Positions 1 to 11,119 are shown, counted from the stretch's first letter. The stretch: 64,000 bases of DNA from Dryococelus australis (GCA_029891345.1 CM056995.1:84321895-84385894), one strand, 5' to 3'. A program made the numbers and translations. The notes: generated from the sequence alone by a model not told the origin.

Positions 1-840
1 TATCTGGACAGACTTTGCTGTTTTTACAGAAGAAAACTGAGAATTCATCTGCACCACGTGATCCGCTACAAGATTTATCCAGCGGCATCCGGGTCATCTA
101 AGTTTGCTGTCACACATCCGCGTTTTTGTTGTGACCACTTATGTCATTTCCCATATCTCAAGTGTATCTCTGTAATTTATGTAAAGGGTACGGTGATATT
201 ATTTCCATCCTAGCTGGCTATGTGTATAGGCCGTCACCTCACTAACCATGTGCAGCAAGACGAGCCCCCCGAGTCCACGTTAGTGATGCTAAATAATCAC
301 ACATGTTTGTGCAATTTGTTCATCCTGTTTCATGTCATTCTCTACACCCTATCTTCAGGGAAAATCATCAGTCCACCCTAGCAGCTGTCGACCCCTTCCT
401 TTGAGGAGATTGTGTTTTCTAACACAACAGAGAAGTCATCCACCTAGGAGTGCGCTAGATTAATTAAGCGCTGGGGAGCACCCGAACGAAATTAGCTAGA
501 TACGTCAGAGTCTTTCATAAGAGTAATGTTGGCACGGTCCTGTATGTTTCACTGAATAAAAGCAAAATATGCTCTTAAGAATTTCTTTGGTAGCGGCAGC
601 AACCTCTCGCCCAGTTTTATCAAATGATCCACGTTTATTAAAGTTGTTTCGTATTGCAAAGTGTTTTATAAGTACGCTCTGGTGAGACGACACACAGAAC
701 CCAAAGCATCCCTGAGAACCCTGAGTCTCATCAGTGCGGTGACTAGGAAACACCGCAGGCACCCACCTACAGTAAGTTTATTGTGTCACCGCTCATCTCG
801 TCTCTCACCTGACGGTGTCAAGATATGGAATTCCTTTTGG
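1..840 (+). repeat. Left arm of a long inverted repeat (cut by window edge)
   Basis: This block recurs in reverse orientation at about 12148-12985. Shared landmarks, in order, are a segment around CACCACGTGATCCGCTACAA (positions 51-70), TTTATCCAGCGGCATCCG, the CTGGGGAGCACC motif near 470, and a well-matched stretch at 670-830 with TAAGTACGCTC, GGTGAGA, ACACACAGAACCCA and CCCTGAGTCTCA. Similarity fades near 840, only about 20 bases before the end of the DUF8207-like pseudogene. The copy starts at or before base 1, so its outer end is not seen. It could be a terminal inverted repeat of the virus-like element beside it, or a separate dispersed repeat. It contains GTAAGT splice-donor-like sites and an AATAAA motif but no convincing reading frame. 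Confidence 0.75.
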
Positions 841-862
841 ATTATTAACAAAACCAGAAAAT

Positions 863-1573
863 TTATTGTTTAGCATAATCATTGTTTACTTTTTCATTGT
901 AATAATATTTATTTCCAGCATTTTCTTCACCATGAATAACTAATAATCTATCAACCAATTTTCTAACATCATCCCTCCAAACATATTCTTTTGGTAAACT
1001 ATTGTATTTTTTTATCCTATCACCAGTTCTAGAAGAATTTGAAGAACTTGTTATTTTTTATGTGTTCGGCTCTGATCTTAATTCACTTAAATATGGTCTT
1101 ATATCGCCATCAAAAATTGGTTTAATTATATGATTATACTTCCAACATACACTCGAAGCCGGATTTTTTTAAGGACCATATTGTTGGAATGCAGCATTGG
1201 TTTTTTTAACAATTTCTGCGTAATTTTCAGTCATTAGCAATGTATTTACCCTCAAGGGCTTCTTGTGAATTTTCTGTTAACAAATTACAAAGTCCTGGTG
1301 TTAATACATATTCTTTAACCTTAACAAACAGTGTATCATTATTTATTGTTACTTTTCTATCACCAATATAAAAATTTTCCTCAACTCCACGTAGGCCAAA
1401 TTTTTTATTAATATCATTAATTCTTTTTGGAATTTCTATTCCGAGATTTACAATAGAAACACCTGCTATAGGTGGCAAATCTTTTAATGGAATATTACCC
1501 ATTTGCTCTTCCAAATTAGGAGATTTTTGTTCTGCAAATGATTCTCTTTCTAACGATGTTTCTTCTGAGTTGG
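863..1573 (-). pseudogene. DUF8207-like gene remnant of a virus-like DNA element
   Basis: The minus strand encodes a broken protein resembling a family found in insect and cnidarian genomes that I recall as DUF8207. The clearest part is 1227-1514, with FGLRG, FYIGDRKVTINND and the family signature TPGLCNLLT (usually TPGLWxLLT). The frame then shifts near 1235 and continues to a stop at 863-865, with two in-frame stops, through FDGDIRPYLSEL, SSRTGDRIKKYNSLP and DDVRKLVDRLLVIHGEENAGN, which fits the usual C-terminal part. Upstream, the frame is open to about 1573 without a methionine. It lies head to head with the DJR capsid-like pseudogene starting at 1795, about 220 bases away. The function of the family is unknown. 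The assignment is from memory and needs an HMM check; the gene is clearly non-functional. Confidence 0.6.
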
Positions 1574-1794
1574 TGGATATTTTTTACTGCAACAGGAACT
1601 AGTGTTGTCATTCAATCTTTGTTTTCTTCACTTACTTTTTCTAACCAATATTTCATAATTCGTCAATTAATGGATGCTCTTTCTTATTTTTTAAATATTC
1701 TTTTTCATGATTTTTTTATATCCTTTAATGAGTAATTTAACTCCTCAAACCCCCTTCGATTCATATAATATATATATATAAATTATATAATATT

Positions 1795-2850
1795 ATGAGT
1801 TATAAATATAATTTGATGAGCATCGAGAGGCAGACTTTTCCTCCAACTGATCAAACCAGTAAAAATTTTAATGTTTACAATAATATAATCGAATTTGATA
1901 TTCCTCTAGGTGACTGCGTTTCTTTTCCAATTGATGCTTATGTTTATTAGCAATTTAGTCTACTAGAGGGATATGGGTGGAGATTAGGCAAAATATGGTG
2001 AAGACAATATTGATGTTTGTTCTAACTTTTTTCCATTTCAGTTTTCTAGAGAAATAAATCTCAAAACATGGAAATATTATTGAAGATGTTGATAATCCAG
2101 GTATAACATCAATAATGATGAATGCTTTATTAAGATTACCAAGTGAACAAAATTATTTAGAATTTACTGGTGTTGATAATCTATATCGAGATAAATCTGT
2201 TTCTAGTAATATAACAAAAGAGGTTAAAACTGTTTCTAGTGTTAAAACAAACAAAATAATCAATCCTCTTAGGTATCTGTTTGGTTTTATTCCAATGAAG
2301 TTCATTGGAAAGGTGTTATAAAATTACTTTTTTTCGTAATTCATCTGATAACAACTGTTTATTTCTTTATGAAACTTTAGATAAAGACAATAAAGTTATG
2401 AAACATCGTCCTGATCCTGGTAAAATTGTTATTGAAAAATTAGAAATTATGTGGCCTATTGTTGAATATGAATCGAATATGGCCATTGCAATTAAAGAAA
2501 AAATATATAAAGAACCTAAAATACCTATTAGTTTTGATTACTCACAATTTTTAGAAAAAGAAGATCCTAAAGGAACAACTGTTTTTAACGTTGATATAAA
2601 AGATCAGTTTAATAATTTACAATTTGACATGCCCAATTTTGTAATTGTAGGCTTTCAATTTAATACAAAAAAATCATGCTGAACAGCATAAACACACTGC
2701 TATGTTTGAGCATTGTAATGTGAGAAACATTTATGTTAAAAATTAGAATGGTTTTTCCTAAAGAAAACTGGAATCTAGACAATAAAAATGGTGTTTTATC
2801 TTAAACAATTTCTGGCTTATAATGATTTTAGAAATTCAAAAACCAAACTA
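1795..2850 (+). pseudogene. Double-jelly-roll capsid-like protein remnant
   Basis: The reading runs through at least four frame changes. An ATG at 1795 opens a 51-codon frame with FPPTDQTSKNF, IIEFDIPLG and the stop after FPIDAYVY. Later pieces carry FSREINLKHG with NPGITSIMMN (about 2040-2130), NPLRYLFGFIP (2260-2295), KIVIEKLEIMWPIV and KIPISFDY (2420-2540), then PNFVIVGFQFNT and, in another frame, AMFEHCNVRNIYV (2630-2740). This order matches a metazoan family of double-jelly-roll-like proteins related in fold to capsid proteins of Polinton-type elements and dsDNA viruses. Homology appears to stop near 2850, before the expected C-terminus. It is probably the capsid gene of an ancient integrated element, long dead. 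Start choice: first ATG with family-like sequence. Confidence 0.6.
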
Positions 2851-3018
2851 GATGGGTGATTCTCACAAAATTGAGGATTTTAGTAACATGATATTTTTAA
2901 ATTTAAATATTCTTTAAGATATTTTTTAAAAATTCAGTGTTGGTCCTAATACCCTATTATATAATTAACTATCGGACACGCACTTCAATACTTGGAAATG
3001 CTTGAATTTAAATGACGA

Positions 3019-3070
3019 AATTTGGGAGCCAGGAGAATGATAACTTACGAGGAGAACGACATAAAACATA
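3019..3070 (+). repeat. Subterminal motif cluster, left side of the transposase-like gene
   Basis: The segment carries CCAGGAGAATGATAAC and GAGGAGAACGACAT, variants of a motif that also occurs several times at 6180-6390 on the other side of the transposase-like gene. Because copies flank the gene on both sides, they may be subterminal transposase-binding repeats of its element. True element ends were not found; GGGTGATTCTCACAAAA at about 2854 is a candidate left end because DJR capsid homology stops just before it. Confidence 0.4.
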
Positions 3071-3199
3071 AAACTGTTTAATATTAAACATTAACACAAT
3101 TTAAGTTTAATAACAAAATTTAAGTTTTTATAACACAATCTGCATTATAACAACACAATCTAAGTAATAAGAAAAATTAATAATGTCCAGTTTTTTATC

Positions 3200-5780
3200 T
3201 CAGAACACAAACTGAGCTGCTCTATTCCCTGATGGAACTGGTGGCTGAATTTTTCGCAAGACATCCTGAGTCAGGTACACATGAATATCCCTTGGAAAAG
3301 GCCACTTCCAGGCAGTCCTCCCATAATCAGTTGGCTCCAGTACATTGATTGTTACTGTCTTTCCTCCATTAGTGTCAATGCACATAATTTCTCCCGGGTA
3401 AGTCTGGCCTTCATACATGATCATTACCCATTCTCCAACTGAATACATTGAGGAAGCATCTGGAATAAAAACCATATTTGTTAGTTACATTTGTAACAAG
3501 TGTTACTGCTTTGTTCAAAATTTTGCAAGTGCTGTAAAAATAATACTTGGGCTTACCTTGTTTGAATAGTTCTGGTGAATTCTGTAAGTCGCTTGAGAAA
3601 ACAATCCCAAAATGCAGGCAATTTTGGTCAGGTGCGCACTGTATGCAGCTTAGTTTTCGATAACTGTGTGTAGAACTAACTGTTACCTGATGTACTTTCA
3701 TTGTTCCTTTCACTGACACTAGTTCTTCTTTATGCAGAATTTCATCAAACTTAAGAATACTGTCTTCTGAAATTTTCCGAAGTTTAATGTTAGAACAGTT
3801 CTCTTCCAATATGTCAAACAGGGTAGTGAGGTTTGTAATATCTTTTCCTTGTGCGATAATGCAGTCCGCTATATGTTTCAAACATCCACCTACACCATCC
3901 AGTGCTCCCTTCCCAGGACCAGCCTCACTAAAGTTCCAGGTTGCCATTGTTACCAATGGATATCTTTCCACCACAGATTGAAACAGACAAAAGTTCTTCT
4001 TGTTCCTATACTGTGATGATGGTAAATCACTCAAAAAGTTGAGAATTTTTATTTGTGGGCCCCCCTGAAGTAGATACTTTAACACATGATCAAGGTGAGC
4101 ACAGATAGCAGCAGGGTCATGTCGAGGACTATCAGAAAGAGTACAAAATGAAAATAGGTTTTTCTCCCCATCTTCAGTTGTAAAATAAGTTAACACCAGT
4201 ATGTAATGTAAATTGCCATCTTGAAGCACCAAAGTGGATTGATGTCTGTACTTCTTGTGAATACTTTGATGAGAAGTTTTCACTGAAGTCTACATGAACT
4301 AGAGGTTCTTCATTACTCATATTTTCTTTCAAATATTGATGATGTTGATGGTGGATGTTGGCCACATGGTTCATGAATTTATATTACTTTCTAATTCAGC
4401 AACAGTACTTCCAATGTTAGTATTTATCTGATCCTTTTTTGTAATTTGAAATACTTTATTTCCTTGGACTATGAGTTTCCTTTGTTGTTACCCATTAGTG
4501 ATATACAATTGAATTAGATGAATTGAATTCTTTATAAACAATCACTTGATCTTTGCATTTATCGCACTTTCTCAACAAACATTTTTCACTATTCTTTTCA
4601 CAACACGTTTCCATTATTTCATCTGACTTTTTAGCATCTTATCACATCACTTACATATAGCTTCTCAATTAACACTGCCATATTACTATGCGTGATACAC
4701 AAACACGTATCCCTACTGTTCACATTACATGCAACAATCCAAATAGGTTTGAATCAGCAGAATGAAGTGTAACTCAGTCTAATATTAGAATGTACGGTTT
4801 TAAATTTTGAATACGGTTCCTTTAAACTACCATTCAAGTACCTCTTCTGTTTCTTCAATTTACACCTTGTTAAGACATCTTTCTTTCCAGGACAATGTGT
4901 GCTGTTTTCATCCTGTATGAGGAAATCTATTATTGTTTTCTTTACCATTTCAGAAGACTTCCTCCTGGTATTCTCTTGAAATTTCTCTCTTCCATTTTTA
5001 CAAAATTTGAGTACATTTGTCATACATCTGTATTTCTTCACAATTATTCCACTAAGAATTTTTGTGAAATTGTCTTTGGTCTTGCGAGATTTTATTTGGT
5101 TGTAGTTATGTGTGAGCTAGTTTACCATTACGTCTCCAAACAGGAGTTTTCTTCTTACATCTGCATCAACCTTCCATCCTTCCAAGAAAATATTTATTTT
5201 CGTTCTATGTGTAGCATTCTTCTTGTCACACTTTATTTTTACAAGCAATCTATGGTATCGTTTCCGATACCTTGCTGCTTTTCTTTATTCTTCACGTAAT
5301 TTCTTTTTAAGTTTCTGAAGTTCATTTCTCCTTCTCTTTCTGGATAGTGTTCTGACATCAATTTTTGCACTAGAACTTGAAACTACAGAATGTGATATAC
5401 TAGGAGCATCAAGATTAGTCAACTGTTTAGTTTTAGACAAAGTCAAACAATTTGAAAAGTCATGCACTGAAATGTCCCTTATTACATATTCTGAATCAAT
5501 GCTTGGTGGTGAATTATTGGAGAGAAATTTTCACTCTTCTTCTATTTTTATCCTTTCGCAGTGTCTTCTTTGGTTTTCTCGCCATGTCCTTCTTTGCTGT
5601 CTTTACTCCCTAAAGGTTTTTTCAGCAATGGGTTTGATTTGACCCTTTTTCTTCCTGTTTTCGTATTTCTGTTTCCATTTAATTTACTCTGCTAACTGTA
5701 ATTCGGGATTACTTTTTATTTTTTCCTGTCGCTTCTTTTCAGCATGTCTTTTTCTTCAGATTTTCCTCTTTGCATAGTCT
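3200..5780 (-). pseudogene. Transposase-like gene of a widespread metazoan family
   Basis: A single long minus-strand gene can be followed, mostly in one frame, from about 5780 to 3200. In order it shows a basic arginine/lysine-rich N-terminus (WRENQRRH, SRKRRRNELQKLKKKL), RYRKRYHRLL, KVDADVRRKLLFGDVMVN, the PGKKD motif (about 4890), VDFSENF and HFGASRWQFTLHTGV (4200-4290), LSDLPSSQYRNK (4000-4030), WNFSEAGPGKGALDGVGG (3895-3940), KGTMKVHQVT and a C-terminal YEGQTYPG/WKWP domain ending at 3200. The spaced D, D and E in these motifs suggest an RNase-H-fold DDE transposase, but I cannot name the superfamily. At least three in-frame stops lie in the N-terminal half, several more between 4375 and 4750, and there is a frameshift near 4200. 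The 97-bp intron near the 3' end still has consensus splice sites. Confidence 0.7.
3460..3556 (-). other. Spliceosomal intron in the transposase-like gene
   Basis: On the minus strand the exon ending ...CAAACAAG is followed by GTAAGC (donor at 3556-3555), and the next exon is preceded by TTTTTATTCCAG (acceptor ending at 3460). Removing these 97 bases joins the two frames in phase 1, giving Asp at the junction and continuing into the SSMYSVGEWV domain. An intron with consensus borders inside a transposable-element gene shows that its transcript was handled by the host spliceosome, which is usual for eukaryotic DNA transposons. Confidence 0.75.
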
Positions 5781-6171
5781 TTCCCTTTGTGCCGTAATCT
5801 GCAAGGCAAACACTAAATGCAACATTCAAATAGGTAATTTTGTCAGTACAAAATTGTAAGATAGTCTCTCATTATTATTTCTAAATGTGTATCCCTGAAA
5901 CAATTTATACAAGGAATTTTCTGTAAAACAAGTCATATTATTTCTCAGCAGATTGCAAAAAAAAAAAAGGTTAACCTGCAAAATGAACTGGGAATAAAAA
6001 ATAAAAATAGCTGTAAACGTTTCTTGGAGTCTTGTAGATAAAATATTTATGAGAGACTGCTTAATTTTGTTTTACATGCTTGTGGTCAAGTATATATTGC
6101 AATTTTAATTTAGGCCTACTACTAGACTAATTTAAACAAAAGTAATTGCTCTGCTATGTCATTACCCTGGG

Positions 6172-6395
6172 TGGGAGTCATTCTCCTGGTAAAACCATAA
6201 CATTTAAAATGCCAGGAGAAAGACATTTATACCAGGAGAATGACATTATCATTGTTTTACTCCAAGAATGAAGACATAGAACATTATTTGGGGTTGTATT
6301 TTACATTATCGATTGTCAAATAGTATATTTACATTTTACACTAATTTACAATATTCCATTACCTTAACATTAATTGATAACACTTGCTGGAGAAT
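6172..6395 (+). repeat. Subterminal motif cluster, right side of the transposase-like gene
   Basis: The sequence has GGGAGTCATTCTCCTGG (6174-6190), CCAGGAGAAAGACAT, CCAGGAGAATGACAT and, further on, TGGAGAATGACAG. The first copy is in reverse orientation to the others and to the pair at 3028-3066, so GGGAGCCAGGAGAATGA on the left and GGGAGTCATTCTCCTGG here form an imperfect inverted pair around the gene. This looks like repeated protein-binding sites near transposon ends. No coding sequence is seen. Confidence 0.4.
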
Positions 6396-6399
6396 GACA

Positions 6400-7500
6400 G
6401 TAAAAACAGTTACTTACCTTCATTTAATACTTTGCTATTATTCAGAAAATAAACCGTATGGTAGACTCATGTTCTTGAAATAGCTTTCCCTCCAAAATGT
6501 CTAATGTACCAACCAAAACAAAATAACTTTGTACATTGGACCATATTTCAACAATATTTACCTTGAGACAGGACAATGAACCAAAAATCTTGGGACAGAA
6601 CTACATATTGAACAATAATTTTTTCTCTGAGAATAAAATATAGAAAAAATGTTTAACTACTTATTGAAGAGAGTATTTTAAGGAAAAAAATATGCATATG
6701 TCAATTTTCAATCATTTTACTGGTTACATTTAAAACTTTTATGAGTTTTTAGATATATAGATGACTCATTTGATCAAATAAAAAATTGTAATTCCAATTA
6801 AGAATTTTTTTTATAAATAAAAATGCCTGTGTTTCCATGCAGTTTGACTGTTCAAGACCATCTTCCTATAGATTAGATAATGCATCTTCTTAAAAATATA
6901 ATTTGCAAATTTCACTCAAATTTACAAAGCCTACAATTATCAATCTTAGACAATATTGACAACAAATATGTACTTTGGGAAATAGGTGATGATTTTGAGA
7001 AGATAGAAGAAGTTTATAAAACGTTAGTAGAGCTTTGAATATATTCTATAATGAATAATAACATATTTCACTTGATTTTGTCATAAATTTATTTTATTTA
7101 GATTGACCACTCGTAAAATTAGCGTTTCTTGGAAACTATAAATTTGCTTGTTTTTTAAATATAATTTTGCATGTTTTACCCTGTCACATCCTGCATGCTC
7201 ATTTTTGAAAAACTGCTTGTTTTTGAGAACTCCTTATAAAAAAAACTATTAAAGCTTAAATTTAGCCCTCAAATACTTTTATTTTGGTTTTAATTTACAT
7301 GATTTTCACTATGTTTTCGTTAAATTTCAGATTTTGAGTTTTTAGTTTTTTAGTGTATTTTTTTGAAGACGAAATAACGCTTATTTAGTGTACTGTGTTT
7401 TTTGTTGTAATTTTAGAAGAAATATCCCTAAAAATTGTGGTGAGCTAGAACTCCCCTTTTACATCTACTATAATAAGTGGAAATTGTATTGCCCACTCAT
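6400..7500. other. AT-rich region without recognisable gene
   Basis: About 1.1 kb of strongly AT-rich sequence with short poly-A/T runs. Only short chance frames are present and no family was recognised. It probably contains the unresolved right end of the transposase-like element and decayed internal sequence between the two inverted repeat arms. Confidence 0.5.
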
Positions 7501-7509
7501 ACGCGTACA

Positions 7510-7585
7510 TGTGGTCGCAACTCCCGAAGTCGAAGCTTGTTTTACCCACCGAGCCACTGACAAAAAAGCAGCACTCTGTGGCCAA
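7510..7585 (-). repeat. tRNA-like SINE head (tentative)
   Basis: On the minus strand GTCAGTGGCTCGGTGGGTAA resembles an A-box region of a tRNA-derived SINE, followed about 20 bases later by CTTCGACTTCGGGAG, a weak B-box-like stretch. Box spacing is only approximate and no poly-A tail or duplication was found, so this is a weak call. Confidence 0.25.
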
Positions 7586-7809
7586 TGTAATTACTGTTGC
7601 CCAAACCTCATGGAGAGGCGGTAAGTATGACGACAGTCTCCAGACAGGGAGATAAGAAATTGTGGCACGGCCCACTGCCCTGTTTTAAACAACACCTGCA
7701 ATATGAGGCTAGCAACCCACACACCCGTGGGGCAGCCAATTAACTGCAATTTTCACTATATCAGAAAAGAAACCACTCTCGCCTGTCTTCGCCGTCCCAC
7801 CAGTCTGAA

Positions 7810-7965
7810 TAAGGTTGGAGGGCTCTCTCCAGTCTGCAGAATATTCTCCTAGTCTGCAATGTCTTTCAAAGCCTGCGAAGGCTCTCCAGTATGAAAAAAC
7901 TCTCCAATAGTCTGCAAAGACTCTCCAACAGTCTGAAAAAGGCTCTCCTTCCAACTCCAAGAAGC
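7810..7965 (+). repeat. Degenerate short tandem repeat, CTCTCCA-GTCTG unit
   Basis: The words CTCTCCAGTCTGCA, CTCCTAGTCTGCAA, CTCTCCAGTATGAAAA, CTCTCCAATAGTCTGCAAAG and CTCTCCAACAGTCTGAAAAA recur every 17-30 bases, making a decayed minisatellite. The short open frames here are by-products of the periodicity. Confidence 0.6.
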
Positions 7966-8035
7966 TCCAATTCCAACCCCGCAGCACGCGGAGAAAACCC
8001 AAGACTCCAGGTATCTTGACATCCCTACACCTGCA

Positions 8036-8180
8036 TCCTCACTACCCAAGTCAATACTCTGCACTCAGAGGTAGCAAGCAGGTTGTATACGTCATCCCTT
8101 CTGGATAACACCCTCACTACCCAAGTCATACTCTGCACTCAAGGTAGCAGCAGTTGTATACGTCATCCCTTCGGATAATC
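8036..8180 (+). repeat. Tandem duplication of about 73 bp
   Basis: Copy one (8036-8110) and copy two (8112-8180) both read CCTCACTACCCAAGTCA, then CTCTGCACTCA, AGGTAGCA, TTGTATACGTCATCCCTT and GGATAA. The second copy differs by small deletions. The high similarity suggests a fairly recent local duplication. Confidence 0.85.
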
Positions 8181-8189
8181 ACCCCTTGT

Positions 8190-10880
8190 TACGCAAGTAT
8201 TGCAACTTAGAAATTTGGAGTTGTTTTTTTTTTTATTTGTGGGTTCGCCTTCACCTGCCTTAATGTTCCATTTAAATAACTTTATATTTATTAAAATTAT
8301 TTATACAGAGTCAAGCATCCCAGTGTTTTCATGTATATTATAATAAATACATTTGTGGAAAATTTTAATTCCTGTGAGATAATTATTCTATCCCCTGTCA
8401 TTGCTTTAATCAGAGTAACTGTAAATTGGTTCAGTGAAATCTGTGGCTCATTGGAAATCAAGCGACTGTGCAGGATTAGAAAAGTGTGTGCCGAACCATC
8501 TTGGGATTCCTGGCGCCTGTACAAGGCTATAGAACAAGACCGGGAACTCCTGAGAGGTCTCCGGTACACCCGTGCCTGACCAGAGAATTGCTCACGTATA
8601 TTCAGTTTCTCAAACTCGCTCACTACCTCGGTTCGTTTGAAGAAGATAGGAAGTCATGACGGATGATGCATGACTGGCGACGTACGCAGATGCTAAGGCG
8701 AATGTAATTTTTCCTGGACTGTTTAATGTTTTTTTTTTTTAGGCATCAAAGCAAACAAGTTAATGCCCACAATGGAGGTTGACACCTGTTTTTATTTAAG
8801 GGAAACTTATGAACATTAAAAAGGATAGGAAGTAAATGTTAGCAAATTGTGTAGGAAAAAAAGAATAGAGAAACAAAGCAGAGGAAACAATAATTATTGG
8901 AGTTGGGCTGAAGCCCAAGAGGAAGAATTCTTTTAAATTATGGTTGCCTCTAAAGATTGTCACTTTGTGATTTTACAAAAACAAAGTTAAGTAGTAAACT
9001 CATGAGTAAACTGAGTAAACCTAAATGTTTCTTCTTTTTTTTGGTTATAAATTGTTGATAGCCGATTAATTTTGGCATATAGGGCTTCTTCAACCCCTCC
9101 CTAAAAATTTTAGAGAATTTCAAAATTGTAGTGTGTTTGTGTAACTTCTATCTTTTTGTAACTTCTATCTAATTGTTTGGGAATGTCGTGCGTTTTAATC
9201 TGCTTTTGTTTCGTTTGGAAGCCATTTAAGGAAGTGCACTGAATAGCAGGATTTGCAGACAGGACCAAACAGAGGGTGGTTGGCCTGAAGGTGATTGTAG
9301 GCCACAGAACCCCATACCTGGACATGGTAAGAAGGAGATCTGTTCCGAAAGAGAGAACAGATGGAGATGGTGGCCTGCCACTAGGTGTGGTGAACGATCA
9401 CCTAGTCTGCCACGAGACAACAGGGTGTACTGGAGATGACATGTGTCACCCCTTATGCTGGATCCCTTCTGTTCATCACAGGTCCTAGATTTGAGGATGG
9501 TAGAGAGAGACCTGTTTATTATTTTACTTGACACGATTTGGTGGAAATTAATTTGTTAAGAAATTACTTGATCTGTTTTATGTTTTTAAAAACAGTGACC
9601 CTTCGCTAATATTGCAGTCCTTTTTGTTTAGTTGAAAGTTATAATAGTTGCTAGATGCTCGATTGCACAGTCCTAATAAATTAGTAATGAGTAAACTTAT
9701 TTTGTGTCAGGCAGTTAAAAACTTGTGAGATATGGCACTTAAAAACTAACAAATTTATTTTTTGATTTGTTGAATGAGTGACCCTAGGGATAAGTAAGCA
9801 GCCACAAAGGAATTTATTATTGTTGAATAGCAATCCCAAGGAGAGGTTGATGAATTAGAATGTTGACATTTTGCAGTTGTTTGTTTTCTCTTTTTATTTT
9901 TGTGGAGCTGTTTGGAACAGCGTTATTGATAATTGATAGCAGTTAGGGCCAAGAGGTGGTCAAAAAATAGAGCACCCTCTCCTTTGGAATACCATTTGTA
10001 AGTAATTAAAGAGTCAGACATAGAAAAAGTTGAGCTTCAAAGTTATTGTTGTTGGGGGAAGGTCTTCTCATAATAAGGCAATGTTAGTGGATATGACTAG
10101 GTTAAGTGTGTCAAGAGAAAAAAAAGAACTGCATAGCCTTTTCTAGGAGTAGGGTATTGTAGTGATGGTTAATTAATAAATGTGGAGTAAGAAGGGCTCA
10201 GTTAAGGTATTCAGGTGTCAGGGGTCGTGGAAGTGAATGAAAACAAGGTTGATATCCGACACAAGTGTTACCTCCTTTTCGCTTAGAGGCTAGGAGAGTA
10301 ATCCTGCCTTAAAGGAGAAGAGCTGAACGAGAGAGCCAGCTGTTGGGCTTATAAAGCCACTGTTGTGATAGGTTTCCTAGACACTTAAAAAGGAACCTAA
10401 ATATGTTTTAGTCATAAAAAGATGACAGATGTTGTAGTAAGTAACTTGTTTGTTTATTTTGATGCTTACATATTTCTGTTTACTTGCATAATGTTGCCTT
10501 GTAGAAACATAATGTTTTGTTTGGTTTCAAATTGAATTTTCTTTTACGCCTTACAAATGATAAAATCATATTTAATTGCTTGTTTACATTTTGTTGACAG
10601 TGTTATAATGTTTTGATCCCATCAAGGTAGAGTCCAGTATGAGTATTGAGATAAGCATGTGTAAACCCTACAAAAACTTATAAATTAACATAGTGATTAC
10701 AAACTACAGTGAACTTTTCTCTAAGATATAGGCAAATATACACATTTCTATGGTGATTAAGTGGACTGTTCTGCATAGAAATTTACTTGAGATTCAACTT
10801 GTCTACGAGGTTTAGATGTCACAATCAGGATGTGACATCATTGTAATTATTGTTATGAAGGAAAAGGACTTAAGGCTGGG
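8190..10880. other. Non-coding region, no gene recognised
   Basis: Mixed AT-rich sequence. Frames at 8297-8623 (minus) and 9226-9534 (both strands) were examined; none shows a conserved motif, and overlapping open frames on both strands argue for chance. No RNA gene or transposon border was recognised. Confidence 0.45.
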
Positions 10881-10914
10881 AACGTCTTCTACATCTAGTC
10901 ATGGCTGCAACTAG

Positions 10915-11116
10915 ACGTGTCTAGAAGAGAACAGGGAGTATACGCTGATTTGGTTTGTGCGGGGCCTGACACAGCTGATAGACAACATGAGTTTGGATGC
11001 CCAGTTTCACAGGACGTACTGAGACATAATCGTTTCCACTCTGGGATACCGTTTGCCGAGATCCTGAGGGCCAGGGTTTGCATCAGGTCCATGTCGGCGC
11101 ATCGTCAGCCATGTAA
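10915..11116 (+). pseudogene. Exon-like block with two in-frame stops
   Basis: Between CAACTAG (acceptor-like, 10909-10914, with TCTACATCTAG just upstream) and GTAAGT (donor-like, 11113-11118) one frame reads like globular protein: YTLIWFVRGLTQLIDNMSLD, then AQFHRTY, stop, DIIVSTLGYRLPRS, stop, GPGFASGPCRRIVSH. The two stops (TGA at 11020-11022 and 11065-11067) make it non-functional if it was ever an exon. The composition is clearly less AT-rich than its surroundings. I do not recognise the family. It may be an exon copy of a host gene or part of a repeat; a second frame (10917-11180) is open but less protein-like. Confidence 0.35.
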
Positions 11117-11119
11117 GTT

